A DNA stretch of 64,000 bases from Gibbula magus (taxonomy: Eukaryota; Mollusca; Gastropoda; Trochida; Trochidae). The stretch lies in contig OW388303.1 in assembly GCA_936450465.1 (NCBI GenBank), positions 10,819,021-10,883,020 of the forward strand. The letters run 5' to 3'. The notes under the pieces were generated by a model, which was given only the letters and a program-made list of their open reading frames with translations, was not told the origin of the DNA and did not search any database. Each line of letters begins with the position of its first letter. The stretch's first letter is position 1. A program made the position numbers and the translations under genes. Shown in pieces: positions 35,137-46,868 of this stretch.

Positions 35137-35366
35137 TGCTCAGTTGTTGTTATATTGACGTGTATTAGCTCAGGTGAAGTCGATGATGCAATGCTTTCAA
35201 AATACCCACTTGCACAGGAACTAAGTTGACTTGACTCCCTATCACAGAAGCAGGTATGCTTGCTACTGTAGGGTCTCATCTGTCAAATAATATACAGGTA
35301 TTTATGATATCTGCATTTTGCAAACCAAATTCTCTCTTCAAAGATTGATTAGGCAACGGAATGGCA

Positions 35367-35935
35367 GAATGTTATTGTGTACAGTTCACTTGACCCTGAT
35401 GATGTTGATCAACGATTGGCGTGGTGTCATGATGTTATTTTGTATAACTAAAATTCACCTTGATAATGTTGATCAACGATTGACGTGGTGGCTTGGGGTT
35501 ATTTCGTATAGCTACATTGACCTTGATGATGTTGATCAACGATTGGCGTGGTGGCTTGAGGTTATTGTGTATACATGTAGCTCACTCGACCTTCAGATGA
35601 TGTTGTTCAGCGATTGGCGTGGTGTCATGACGTAATTGTATGTAGCTGAGTTGACGATCAGATAATGTTAATAAACGATTGGCGTGGTTGTTTGAGGTTA
35701 TTGTGTATAGCTCATTTGAGTCTCAGATGATGTTGTTCAATGACTGGCGTGGTGTCATGTAGATATTTTGTATAGCTCATTTGAGTTTCAGATGATGTTG
35801 TTCAATGACTGGCACACTGGCATGATCTTATTGTGTATGGCTAACTTGACCTTCATATGATGCTGATCAACGATTGACGTGGTGTAGTGATGTACATGTT
35901 GTAGCTCATTCGGCCTTCAAATAATGTTGACCATG
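35367..35935. repeat. tandem repeat of about 66 bp, 8 units
   Basis: The phrase GATCAACGATTGGCGTGGTG recurs at 64-68-bp steps (about 35411, 35476, 35538, 35610, 35676, 35741, 35808, 35870), with TTGTGTATAGCTCA and GATGATGTTG in between. Units differ by 10-20%. The Trp/Val-rich frame across it is an artefact. Confidence 0.85.
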
Positions 35936-36279
35936 GTAAAATATATATTTTGACCTTATAACATTACAACAGTTGGCGTATAAACTTAGGACTTAGAACT
36001 CCGTGATCCAATCCTAAGTTGTACCGACCGACATTATATGTATTCTTATATCAATTGACTAACCAACCATCATGTCACAGGTTTTTTTTTCTTTCAATTT
36101 TTCATAGATTCAGTTTTCCAGGTTTTTATTTCTCACTCTAAAGTCGTTGATTTTAAATACAATGTGTGGGTGTCGATCCATAATGACATATACAAAGCAG
36201 ATATGTGTCTTCTTGATATATTGATACAAAGTAGCTCTTAAGGAAAACGTATTCAGCAGTACACGAGAATGAAAGACAG
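35936..36279. other. intergenic, 3' flank of paralogue 2
   Basis: No gene is seen. From about 36160 the sequence aligns with 30500 onward (GTGGGTGTCGATCCATAATG against GTGGATGTTGATCGATAATG), marking the 3' edge of the duplicated block. Confidence 0.4.
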
Positions 36280-36367
36280 ACTTTTCTTGAAAGTAAAACT
36301 TTTTATTTCAAGTTAAATAAATAGAAATGGGAAATGTACAAGTAATGGGTTGATGTATTCGATCCGT
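36280..36367 (-). other. non-coding exon 3 (3' UTR), paralogue 2
   Basis: The acceptor CTTTTCTTTCAG ends at 36368, the exon starts ACGGATCGAATACATC, and AATAAA lies at 36307-36302. The cleavage site is inferred. Confidence 0.6.
36302..36307 (-). terminator. poly(A) signal AATAAA, paralogue 2
   Basis: Canonical AATAAA in the aligned position of the ATTAAA of paralogue 1. Confidence 0.6.
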
Positions 36368-36579
36368 CTGAAAGAAAAGAGAAATTAAGCGTAATTTTGT
36401 AATCTCTTGCACAAAATATTGTTTCTTCAATAAGATATATTTAATTTAAAGACTAGTCTGTAAAACATATTTTCACAGTGCAAATATAATTTGATCAAGT
36501 TGACAAAAGATATTTTTTAAATACGATAACATTTTTTTTTATTGAATTGTAAATATACTTACAATAGATAGTGCTTGTA

Positions 36580-36864
36580 TTACACGTAGTCCATAGCTTC
36601 CAGAACAGCGTATCTCTGGTAGTTTCTCATCCAGTTTGGTGTCTTCTGTCCTCGGCTGTGTCTGTTCCCTGTCCTCTGTCCTCTGTTGTTTCCTCCTCTC
36701 TGCATCATGTACATGAACATCGGATCCTCCATGTACTCAGGTACATCGAAGTCGAGACCAAAGGGAGACACACTTCTCAGGTAGTTGTTCCTGAAGCCGT
36801 AAGTGTTGGCGTTGGAGGCGGCGACAGTGACGACAAGCAGGGCGATGACAATCTTCAGATTCAT
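36580..36864 (-). CDS. secreted 94-residue protein, MNLKIVIAL family, paralogue 2
   Basis: Same length and layout as paralogue 1: signal peptide (1-19), acidic/aromatic segment (FGLDFDVPEYMEDP), Met-rich stretch, basic Arg/Gly tract (RGGNNRGQRTGNRHSRGQK) and the MDYV end. Substitutions are mostly conservative (S/M, F/Y, K/R), which suggests selection for the protein. The acceptor CTTTCAG lies at 36882 and ATG follows 17 bases into the exon. The stop at 36580 is followed by a 3' UTR donor (TATT|GTAAGTATA, exon end 36563), exactly as in paralogue 1. Function unknown; see paralogue 1 for candidate roles. Confidence 0.85.
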   Translation of the reverse strand: MNLKIVIALLVVTVAASNANTYGFRNNYLRSVSPFGLDFDVPEYMEDPMFMYMMQRGGNNRGQRTGNRHSRGQKTPNWMRNYQRYAVLEAMDYV

Positions 36865-36978
36865 TGTGAGATTAGGTGTTCCTGAAAGCGAAGTAAATAT
36901 TAATAATATCATTACATATACAAGTTAAGCCTTTTAACTTTGAATGTCTGCTTATGATATGTCACTAGTTTCACAATA

Positions 36979-37111
36979 TTGAACAAGATACAACATATTG
37001 AACAAGATACAACATATTGAACAAGATACAACATATTGAACAAGATACAACATATTAAACAAGATACAACATATTGAACAAGATACAACATATTGAACAA
37101 GATACAACATG
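36979..37111. repeat. 19-bp tandem repeat in intron 1 of paralogue 2, 7 units
   Basis: TTGAACAAGATACAACATA is repeated seven times with one or two substitutions, inside the 5' UTR intron (36882-37414). Paralogue 1 lacks it, so it expanded after the duplication. Confidence 0.9.
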
Positions 37112-37414
37112 TTGAAGTAGATATAAGGTTCAAGCAGTGTACGAATAAACTGAACAAGTAGTCATACAAAAATGTTATTTTGATTGTAAAAAAACTTAAA
37201 AATTACAAGCCTTGACTAAAAGTTCCCAGGTTCCGGTCGGGTCTTATTTCATCCACTGATTCATGTCTTTTTTAACATCTAAAGACGAAAGAAATCTAAG
37301 GGCAAAAACCTTTTAGAAACTGTATTCCACTTCCGGATCACCTTTCAAGATTTCAACGGTGTTATATACACTATTAATGTCTTATCTTAAGTATTATCTG
37401 ACATCTATAGTTAC

Positions 37415-37456
37415 CTTGAAACTGCTGCAAATGCTTCTATGCTATAGAGAACAATG
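37415..37456 (-). other. non-coding exon 1 (5' UTR), paralogue 2
   Basis: Ends GCAGTTTCAAG|GTAACTATAG (exon end 37415). The start is inferred from the TATA box at 37487. Confidence 0.65.
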
Positions 37457-37479
37457 TTTAACCATTACGATGAGGTTTT

Positions 37480-37487
37480 CTTTTATA
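37480..37487 (-). promoter_or_regulatory. TATA box, paralogue 2
   Basis: TATAAAAG on the minus strand, in the same context as paralogue 1. The promoter block to about 37800 aligns with 31605-31900. Confidence 0.75.
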
Positions 37488-37800
37488 GAGATTCCGTTTG
37501 CCTCTTGCATCAAAGTCTGACACTAGTGTCAGTCACTTACACCTGTACAGGTAAGTTAAGGTAACGAGGCACTTGTTAACGCTGATTAGCTAATCATTTC
37601 AACAGGTCACCCAACCGTGACTTTTGACTTAATGGATCAGTGTTGCAACCTTACAGACCTGTCAATGTAAGTAACGTTGAATTGTGATGTTTAACATTTA
37701 GGAAAGGGCTTTGTACATTTTCTATAAATCAGTAGATATGAATAGACGTTTCCATAACTGTTAGTAATTTAAATGTAATTCAAATCCCATTAAGCAATTA

Positions 37801-40800
37801 TTGCTGTTTCAATTTACATCGATGCATGATGTAATAGCATTCTTGTTACATGCACAATGAGACACCAAGCTCAGAGCAAAGTTTTGAAGATAGATCTTTG
37901 AAGGGCATTTAGAAGTGGTATACATAAGAACAGGAATATGTTCTGGATAACAACTTCTTACTGTGAAAAACACGACGTTTTGCAGTATATGCTCACTCCT
38001 TCATCAGGTGGAATGTGTGACCAGAAATCGAGATCACCAAGATCAACCATCTTTTGAATATTGCAGTGTTATTTCCTCTGTAAATGACAATAGGAGTCAT
38101 AAGTATATTGGTTATCATAATAATAATCAACAGTTGCGAAGATTTACGGATTATCTGTCTTGAGTTAATTAGTGTGATACTACGAGTTTTAGCAAAGAGT
38201 TTGAAATAATAATTCACGAGGGAAAGACAATTCGCCATTCCGAGGAAATAGTTGGTTATTTTCTTTCTTACCCAAGTTCATTTAAATGCATAAATTAAAA
38301 AAAAAACAAGACGCGACATCACCATCTTAGATCAGACTGTAAAATACCAATTATATATTCATATGCCATTCATAACTTTCTCACACCTTCAAGATGCACG
38401 CATCCAATAGTTGGCTACTAACTCTTTTTTCTTCAGTACTGAACTTTATTCCCCAAAGGAATTTCTGACATAATAAACAACTCTTTTTAAATGTAAATAT
38501 TATCGCAGAAAGAGAGAAATTAGTCAAACATGAACTAGAAAACGCTCAGTTGCAATGCAAAATAGGAATGTAATGACGTCTTGGTTAATGAGGTCACAAC
38601 GCCTTGACGTCCCGGCAGTCAAGCCGGCTACTGCATGCTGCTACATCTTGCAAATTGAGTACTGTAATTGCAGTCGCGGAAACATAGATTGAATATAATT
38701 TTCTATGTTTTACTGACAAGTGACTTTGAATAGGTATACTCGAAGTTGTTTATCTAAGTAAGCTTGGGTAATAATATTTCCTTAGGTGTGTTAGTCCTTA
38801 CATAAAGCCTGCAATGTGGTTTGAACACATAATTGTTGAAACGTATAATTGCAATACATTGTCTTTGTTTATCATCAAAATAGTAATTATGCATCTCCTA
38901 TCAATACATACATTTTAGAAAATGTTAAAAAGGGGTTACGCTGATCACCTTTTATATTTCACTTGGGCTTGCAGTTTGCATTTCAACAGTAGATAATTAA
39001 ATCACTTAATAAATAACTAATAATACAACAGGCTCCTTTGACTTGATTAATGATACTTATGTTGTATTGGTGTAAAATAATGATTATTATGGTATATAAA
39101 TGGTGACATATTGTTTTCAAACAAGTATTACACGTCTGAATACATGCCTTATTCTGATTTAAAATATACACTTAAAAAACGCACACATTTGAATTTATTG
39201 TAAAAAGGATTAATTGTCAATGAATGTAAGTCAGTCTAATTGTAATACATTGTAAATAGGTGAAAGAGAATATATTGATTCATGTAATTATAAGTTTTGC
39301 AATTTACCCATTGTGTCATCTTCTTGCAAATGGATAACCATGTGTAAAACCATGCCTCAAGCAAATAGATATACATCTGTTTCTTTTTAATTGGCATCTC
39401 CTGTATAATCGTTCTGTGGCTAATTAACTTCGAATTCTAATCTGCTTACGATAATAAACACCCTCGATCTACCGAAATCCCCATCTGCTTGAGATATAAT
39501 TATGCGTTCATTGGTGCCGTTCTCTTTGACCTTGAACGCAATTCCCCGTAAACAATGTCCGACAAAGCTATGGGATTTTATCACCTCATAAAAGCAGACG
39601 TGGTGTCCAAATGAAAATATGAATTCCTTTTTCACTATTTTATGCACATACGTTATGTGTATGTACTCTTAAATGTATACATGTACTCTGGTGTCTTTGA
39701 AATTGAAAGGCACATCGTTGCATGAAAAATACTATTATTCATATGATAGTCTTTCGTGAATCGGCTCTTAAGAGAGCGTTGTTAGATAGTTCATTAGAAT
39801 TCCATTAGGTCAAGAGACCAATTTTAAATTGGGTACTTTTGACTTTTGACTAGAAAGGTTTGGGATTTCTTATTTCAGATTTTGGTAAATGAAAGCAATG
39901 ATAGAAATAATATGCCGTACGTAAAGGGTTCTTGTTGCTATTTACTGAAATAATGTCTGTAACAGTCAAGACCAAACAGTTTCACTTTCAGCTTTATATA
40001 GAGAGTTTTAAATTTCTCTTTCAGTTTTATTTACCATCATTTAGTTCTCTGCTTGTACTTTTAAAGTTTTATGTGTTGTGTGTGTCAAATAAATCAAAGA
40101 TTACAATGGTCAATGACTCTAATCATCAAATAAACTGTCTAAAATTATTCCGTAGAGGATTTACATATGTTTGGATTATATGCGTATTTTATGCAAATAT
40201 CGCTGTTTAAGCCACATGTGGCATGGAACATTTAACAACAACGACATAATGTTGTTATACATAGAAATGTCCTCATTTGTGTCAAATGTAAGTTGAATGT
40301 TGAATACAGGATGAATTTGATTTTTTACTCGTATTTTTACTCTATTCATACGTTTCCATCAGAATTGAAATAGAAACAAATTTTAACAACAACAAATGTA
40401 CAATATTGAAAGCTGTTGCAATCTTTCTGAAACGCAACCTGCCTGTATGAAATGGAATACTACAATTGTATAACATCCTTCCATCCTAAAATGTTTTTTA
40501 AAAATAATTGTTCTTTTGGCCATGAGGCCTTAAATGATGAATAAACAACTACTAAAATATGCTTTTAAAAACGGTATGCCTCTGATACACAATCGTGTCA
40601 GCACTTCAAAAGTCCAGAAATTTTGAACTATAATTGACACTTAACGTGGCATCTAATCTTATCTTTGCATATTAATATTATCAATCATATTTGTTTCTTC
40701 AAATCATTTCTCTGTATTTGATTCCTTTATATAAAAATGGAAGATACAATTGAACCCCTATCACAATACAAATGTACATAAAACCCCAAACCTCTTACAG

Positions 40801-41267
40801 TAAATATTGCTTGAGTGACATTAGTATCAGAAAGTAAACTTGAACCACCTTTGATAGTTATATGCTGACATAGATAATATACTATCAGCTTAAGTGTTAC
40901 TTCAGAGAGGTAGAATTCAGGCGATACGCTTGAAATTTAGGCACTTAAATTCATTCTTGTTGGTAATTCCATGATTAATCCCAAAAAATTCACCATAATA
41001 AATAATGATCTAGATTATAAATAATAATTATGATTGTATTAGGAAGTCCACCTGCAGCCAGAATTGATAAAATGCCATAAATTCATTGTGTACATTGTAT
41101 ATAAAATATAGAAATAAGAAATACAGATATGAACTATGAATGAGCATCAACCTTATCTTATAGCAGATATATCAAATGTGACACCATTGCATAACCTACT
41201 ATGTTGATAGCTCATCATCTTTGATGTGAACAGGTGATACTACCTCGTATTACCTGTTACTTACCAG
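37801..41267. other. intergenic, no gene seen
   Basis: Contains the second copy of the hammerhead-like short repeat (37972-38014). A 31-bp word at 39054-39084 recurs at 41268-41298, and a TATATAAA lies just after it (39093-39100). Frames at 38983-39171, 39420-39647 and 39932-40210 lack start context, splice partners or recognisable domains. Confidence 0.4.
37972..38014 (-). repeat. short dispersed repeat resembling a decayed hammerhead core, copy 2
   Basis: Shares AGTATATGCTCACTCCTTCA and TCAGGTGGAA with 28183-28225. The GAAA core is altered to GCAAAA, so it cannot be an active ribozyme. Confidence 0.45.
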
Positions 41268-41319
41268 TACTTATGTTGTATTGGTGTAAAATAATGATGT
41301 AATGCCCAAACCAGGCGAC

Positions 41320-41329
41320 TATATATACT
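41320..41329 (+). promoter_or_regulatory. TATA box of an otherwise unseen gene
   Basis: CTATATATACTATA sits 65-73 bases upstream of a consensus splice donor, the same arrangement as in the 3-kb gene. Confidence 0.5.
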
Positions 41330-41349
41330 ATAGCACACACATCTGTATC

Positions 41350-41393
41350 TCAACATCATCTCCGAGTCACATCACAGTCCACAGAAACCTTCT
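41350..41393 (+). other. putative first exon with strong donor
   Basis: About 44 bases ending ACCTTCT|GTAAGTATAG (donor after 41393). It contains no ATG and would be 5' UTR. The presumed intron runs straight into the (AAT)n tract and the repeat array, and no downstream coding exon is seen in the window. Confidence 0.45.
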
Positions 41394-41437
41394 GTAAGTA
41401 TAGAGTTTGGTTTCTATTTTAATATTTGAATAATATT

Positions 41438-41438
41438 C

Positions 41439-41497
<59 letters not shown>
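41438..41497. repeat. (AAT)n microsatellite at the left edge of the array
   Basis: About 20 AAT units directly followed by ACTAGGACTGCC of the first module. Shorter AAT tracts occur at every later module junction. Confidence 0.97.
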
Positions 41498-41500
<3 letters not shown>

Positions 41501-43554
41501 AGGACTGCCGCGGCAGTACTTAGGTCTTCAGACTTCTGCTTGACCTTCACCTCCATGTTTGATCGAAGAATGTCACTTATACTATTCTGTCAAAACTACT
41601 GATGTTACATGTATCCCCCCTCATACCAGCAAAACTTTGAAAATTCCCAACTTATATTATTAATCAAAATATCAAGAAAACCACGTGACCTTCATATTTG
41701 CAATGATTTACTTCTTGTTTTTATTTGTACTGTGCATCTTTAAAAAAATTAAGTCTCTAGGTTGATATTTAAAATTTGCCCTTTCCAACGAATTTATCAG
41801 CTTTATGTTTTTATAGAACCAGTATACTGTCAATCTTTTACAACAAGTTGGTAATCTGTAAGTGGAATTTAGAAAATAATACTATACAATAAGACAGTCT
41901 CTAGTTCCATTTGGAAATTTTACCCTTGTTTAAAATAAAAAATTTGTTTTAAAATCTTTCACCGATGCCTGCAGTGTCCTAAGAAGAAATTACAATTTCC
42001 GCAAGCTCCTGCCAAGGTGCATGCAGCCATAAGCAGACCAAGCGTCAAAAGGAAGGAAATGTTGAATTTTAAATATTTGTAAACTACTACGAATACATCA
42101 GCATTATTTATTTGCATGAAATACTATTGTGATTCTTTTAAAACAAGTTGCATGTCTTTAAGTAGATATTTAGAAACAATACGATGACAATTACACTAAA
42201 TAGATAAGATGCCAGGTTCCCGCAACCTCTTGCCAATGAGCATGCTGCCAAAGGCATGGCCTCGAAGTGAAATGATGATAATACATTAAAATAAAGAAAT
42301 TATAAATAGTGGATGAACCATATGAGCAACGAATTCGCCCTGATTTACAATTTTGATCACAGCGATATTAGCTATCTTTAAATTAAATTACAAGTCTCTT
42401 GTTCTTTTTTTAAAATTGAAATTCGGTTAAAGAGAAGACTCTTCCACAAGCTCCTGCCAAGGTGCATGCTGCCATAAGCAAACCAGGCGTCAAAATGAAG
42501 GAAATATTGAATTTTAATTATTTGTGAACTACAACGAACATATCAGCTTTATTTATTTGCAATGAGCTTCATTTTGATTCCTTTAAAACAAGTTGCAAGT
42601 CTGAAAGTAGATATTTAGAAATAATACAATGACAATAACACTCATGAGATGAGATGCCAGTTTCCCGCAACCTCTTGCCAAGGAGCATCCAAAGGCAGGG
42701 CTTCCAAGTTAACCGATGAAAAAACATTATAATACAGAAAATGTAAATGGCGGCTAAACCATGTGAGCTACGAAGTCGTCATGATTTACAATTTTGGTCA
42801 CAACGATATAACCTATCGTTTAAATGGAGTTGCAAGTCTCTAGGTCTATTTTGAAATTTTTGCCCATGTTAAATTTTAAATTTTGAAAAATGTAATTTTT
42901 TTCAAAATTCCTACAGACCGGAAATGACTGTTCGCACGCCATTTTATTATTGATTCTTGTACACGACATATGTATCTTCCTTCCCTGAAAAAGTCATAAC
43001 GTTCCCGTCATAGGTCTTTTAGTTATATGCCCTTGAAGTTGGCCATTTTCCACTTTTTTCCGATTTCAGACAAATTTGAAAGCTCACTGTGAAAAAAGTA
43101 TAAAGATTTCGCAAATTCTGATTCGTATCGTTTTGAGTACAATGCATCAGCTACTTTGTGTGAAAGTTTCAGATCTGTAGTGCCAGAATCTTCAGAGGAG
43201 AAGATTTTTGAAGATGGGTGGGGTCAAAAACGCTGAAAATTCACTAAAAACGAAATGACGTCTAATTCATTTGACCCACGACTTCGTCATGATTTACTTT
43301 TTTGTTCCCAATCTTATTGCGCATCTTTTAGAAAAAGTTTCAAGTCTCTAGATGCATTTTGAAAAAATTTCCCATGTTAAAATTCGAATTTTCGAAGGGC
43401 CGTAACTCAGAAACCGGAACCGGAAGTCGGGATTTTTTTTCATCTGTATCAATTTCAGCCCAGAGGCTAACATCCCTGTTAATTTCATGAAAATCGGGTC
43501 ACCCGTTTTTTCAGTACAGCTGTCACAAAAATCTCGGAAATAATAATAATAATA
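41498..43554 (+). repeat. array module 1 (long type, about 2.06 kb)
   Basis: Starts ACTAGG plus the palindrome ACTGCCGCGGCAGT (41504-41517), then ACTTAGGTCTTCAGACTTCT. The body has internally repeated boxes (AAGTTGCAAGTCTCTAAGT, CCCATGTTAAAA, ACGA.TTCGTCATGATTTAC). It ends TCTCGGAAATAATAATAATA. There is no long frame. The plus orientation is assigned only because (AAT)n behaves like a 3' tail. Confidence 0.85.
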
Positions 43555-45613
43555 ACTAGGACTGCCGCGGCAGTACTTAGGTCTTCAGACTTCTGCTTGA
43601 CCTTCACCTCCATGTTTGATCGAAGAATGTCACTTATACTATTCTGTCAAAACTACTAATGTTACATGTATCCCCCCTCATACAAGCAAAACTTTGAAAA
43701 TTCCCAACTTATATATTAATCAAAATATCAAGAAAACCACGTGACCTTCATATTTGCCATGATTTACTTTTTGTTTTTATTTGTACTGTGCATCTTAAAA
43801 AAAATTAAGTCTCTAGGTTGATATTTAAAATTTGCCCTTTCCAACGAATTTATCAGCTTTATGTTTTTATAGAACCGGTATACTGTCAATCTTTTACAAC
43901 AAGTTGGTAATCTGTAAGTGGATTTAAAAAAATAATACTATACAATAAGACAGTCTCTAATTCCATTTGGAAATTTTACCCTTGTTTAAAATAAAAAATT
44001 TGTTTTAAAATCTTTCACCGATGCCTGCAGTGTCCTAAGAAGAAATTACAATTTCCGCAAGCTCCTGCCAAGGTGCATGCAGCCATAAGCAGACCAAGCG
44101 TCAAAAGGAAGGAAATGTTGAATTTTAAATATTTGTAAACTACTACGAATACATCAGCATTATTTATTTGCATGACATACTATTGTGATTCTTTTAAAAC
44201 AAGTTGCATGTCTTTAAGTAGATATTTAGAAACAATACGATGACAATTACACTAAATAGATAAGATGCCAGGTTCCCGCAACCTCTTGCCAATGAGCATG
44301 CTGCCAAAGGCATGGCCTCGAAGTGAAATGATGATAATACATTAAAATAAAGAAATTATAAATAGTGGCTGAACCATATGAGCAACGAATTCGCTCTGAT
44401 TTACAATTTTGATCTCAGCGATATTAGCTATCTTTAAATTAAATTACAAGTCTCTTGTTCTTTTTTGAAAATTGAAATTCGGTTGAAGAGAAGACTCTTC
44501 CACAAGCTCCTGCCAAGGTGCATGCTGCCATAAGCAAACCAGGCGTCAAAATGAAGGAAATATTGAATTTTAATTATTTGTGAACTACAACGAACATATC
44601 AGCTTTATTTATTTGCAATGAACTTCATTTTGATTCCTTTAAAACAAGTTGCAAGTCTGAAAGTAGATATTTAGAAATAATACAATGACAATAACACTCA
44701 TGAGATGAGATGCCAGTTTCCCGCAACCTCTTGCCAAGGAGCATCCAAAGGCAGGGCTTCCAAGTTAACCGATGAAAAAACATTATAATACAGAAAATGT
44801 AAATGGCGGCTAAACCATGTGAGCTACGAAGTCGTCATGATTTACAATTTTGGTCACAACGATATAACCTATCGTTTAAATGGAGTCGCAAGTCTCTAGG
44901 TCTATTTTGAAATTTTTGCCCATGTTAAAATTTAAATTTTGAAAAATGTCATTTTTTTCAAAATTCCTACAGACCGGAAATGACTGTTCGCACGCCATTT
45001 TATTATTGATTCTTGTACACGACATATGTATCTTACTTCCCTGAAAAAATCATAACGTTCCCGTCCTAGGTCTTTTAGTTATATGCCCTTGAAGTTGGCC
45101 ATTTTTCACTTTTTTCCGATTTCAGACAAATTTGAAAGCTCACTGTGGAAAAAGTATAAAGATTTCGCAAATTCTGATTCGTATCGTTTTGAGTACAATG
45201 CATCAGCTACTTTGTGTGAAAGTTTCAGATCTGTAGTGCCAGAATGTTCAGAGGAGAAGATTTTTTAAGATGGGTGGGGTCAAAAACGCTGAAAATTCAC
45301 TAAAAACGAAATGACGTCTAAGTCATTTGACCCACGACTTCGTCATGATTTACTTTTTTGTTCACAATCTTATTGCGCATCTTTGAGAAAAAGTTTTAAG
45401 TCTCTAGATGCATTTTGAAAAAATTTCCCATGTTAAAATTCGAATTTTCGAAGGGCCGTAACTCAGAAACCGGAACCGGAAGTCGGGATTTTTTTTCATC
45501 TGTATCAATTTCAGCCCAGAGGCTAACATCCCTGTTAATTTCATGAAAATCGGGTCGCCCGTTTTTTCAGTACAGCTGTCACAAAAATCTCGGAAATAAT
45601 AATAATAATAATA
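43555..45613 (+). repeat. array module 2 (long type, near-identical to module 1)
   Basis: Differs from module 1 by scattered single changes and 1-2-base indels, perhaps 1-2%, over 2.05 kb. The head palindrome is at 43561-43574. A 61-codon frame at 45083-45268 is repeat sequence and not a gene. Confidence 0.88.
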
Positions 45614-45660
45614 ATCAGGATAATAACAGTAGGTCTTCCAGACTTTCGTCTGAAGACCTA
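45614..45660 (+). repeat. hairpin cassette (CAGGATAATAACAG type)
   Basis: A short cassette ending in the hairpin AGGTCTTCCAGAC/GTCTGAAGACCT (45631-45659), immediately followed by the head of module 3. Confidence 0.85.
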
Positions 45661-46868
45661 ACTAGGACTGCCATGGCAGTACTGACGGTCTTCAGACTGC
45701 TGCATTGTAGCCAGAGCAATCTTTCCTTCTAGTCCACGTTTTACATAATGTTGAAGAGATCAGATATTTCCGCTAGCTCCTGACAAGGTGCATGTCGCCA
45801 AAAGCAGACCAGGCTGTAGAACGATGGAAATGTTGAAAAATAAAAATGTTACCCCTGCAAAGAATATTATAAGCTTTATTTATTTGTAGGCAAGGTCATT
45901 GTGTATCTTTTAAAACAAGTTGCATGTCTCTAAGTTGATATTTAGAAAAGATACAATGAAAATAGTGAAAAGATGCAAGGTTCCTGCAACCTCTTGCCAA
46001 GGAGCATGCCGCCAAAAGCAGACCTTCGAAGGGAAACAAAGGAAATGCGTTATACTATAGAAACCATGTGACCTACGATTTCGTCATGATTTACTTTTTT
46101 TGTCACAAGGACATAAGCTATCGTTTGAGAAAAATTGCAAGTCGCTAGTTCTATTTTGAAAATTTTGCCCATGTTAAAAATCTATTTTGTGAAAAATTAC
46201 GATTTTTCGACATTTCTACAGACCGGAAATGACTGTACGCATGCTATTTTATTATTGATTCTTGTACACGACATATGTATCTTCGATCCCTGAAAGAATC
46301 ATAAAGTTCCCGTCTTAAATGTCTGAGTAATCTGCCCTTGAAGTTTGCACTTTTGAACTTTTTTTCATTTTCAGACATTTTTGAATGGGCACTGTGAAAT
46401 AAATAGATCGATTTTGCAAAATCTGGCTCGTATCGTTTGAAGTACAATGCATCAGCTACATTCTGTAAAAGTTTCGGCTTTGTAGTACCAGTATGTTCAG
46501 AGGAGAAGATTTTTTAAGATTGGTAGTGTCGGAAAGGCTGAAAATGCACAAATATGCACTAAAATCAAAATGGCGTCTAAGCCACGTGACGTACGACTTT
46601 TTCATGATTTACTCTTTTGCTTGAAAGATGATTGTGCATCTTTTGCAAAAAGTTGTAAGTCTCTAAGTGCATTTTGAAAAAAATTCCCATGTTAAAAATC
46701 GAAAGTTAAAGGGCCTGTAGAACAAGAACGGAAGCCGGAAATGAGGATTTGTTTTCTTCTGTATCAACTTCAGCCCAGAGCCTATGATCTCTGAAAGTGT
46801 CATGGAATTGGCGTAAGTAGTTTAGGCTGTGCAGCTGCCACAAAATCGGTACAAATAATAATAATAAG
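45661..46868 (+). repeat. array module 3 (short type, about 1.2 kb)
   Basis: Head palindrome ACTGCCATGGCAGT (45667-45680), then ACTGACGGTCTTCAGACTGC. Three AAGTTGCAAGTCTCTAAG boxes lie near 45917, 46134 and 46650. It ends GGTACAAATAATAATAATAA. The CATGATTTACT box recurs within the module about 520 bp apart, so the module itself grew by duplication. Confidence 0.85.

Noticed and set aside
39932..40210. 92-codon hydrophobic frame
   Set aside because: Starts at TTG, no promoter, splice or family signal, and AT-rich DNA gives such frames by chance.
45083..45268. 61-69-codon frames in modules 2 and 6
   Set aside because: They are conserved only because the modules are copies. Frames shift or stop in other modules (for example one-base changes at AAGATTTTTTAAG).
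45614..45660. Helitron 3' end (hairpin followed by CTAA and T)
   Set aside because: The hairpin runs into the CTAA with no gap, and no TC start at an A/T target is visible at the heads. Not excluded, but not supported here.
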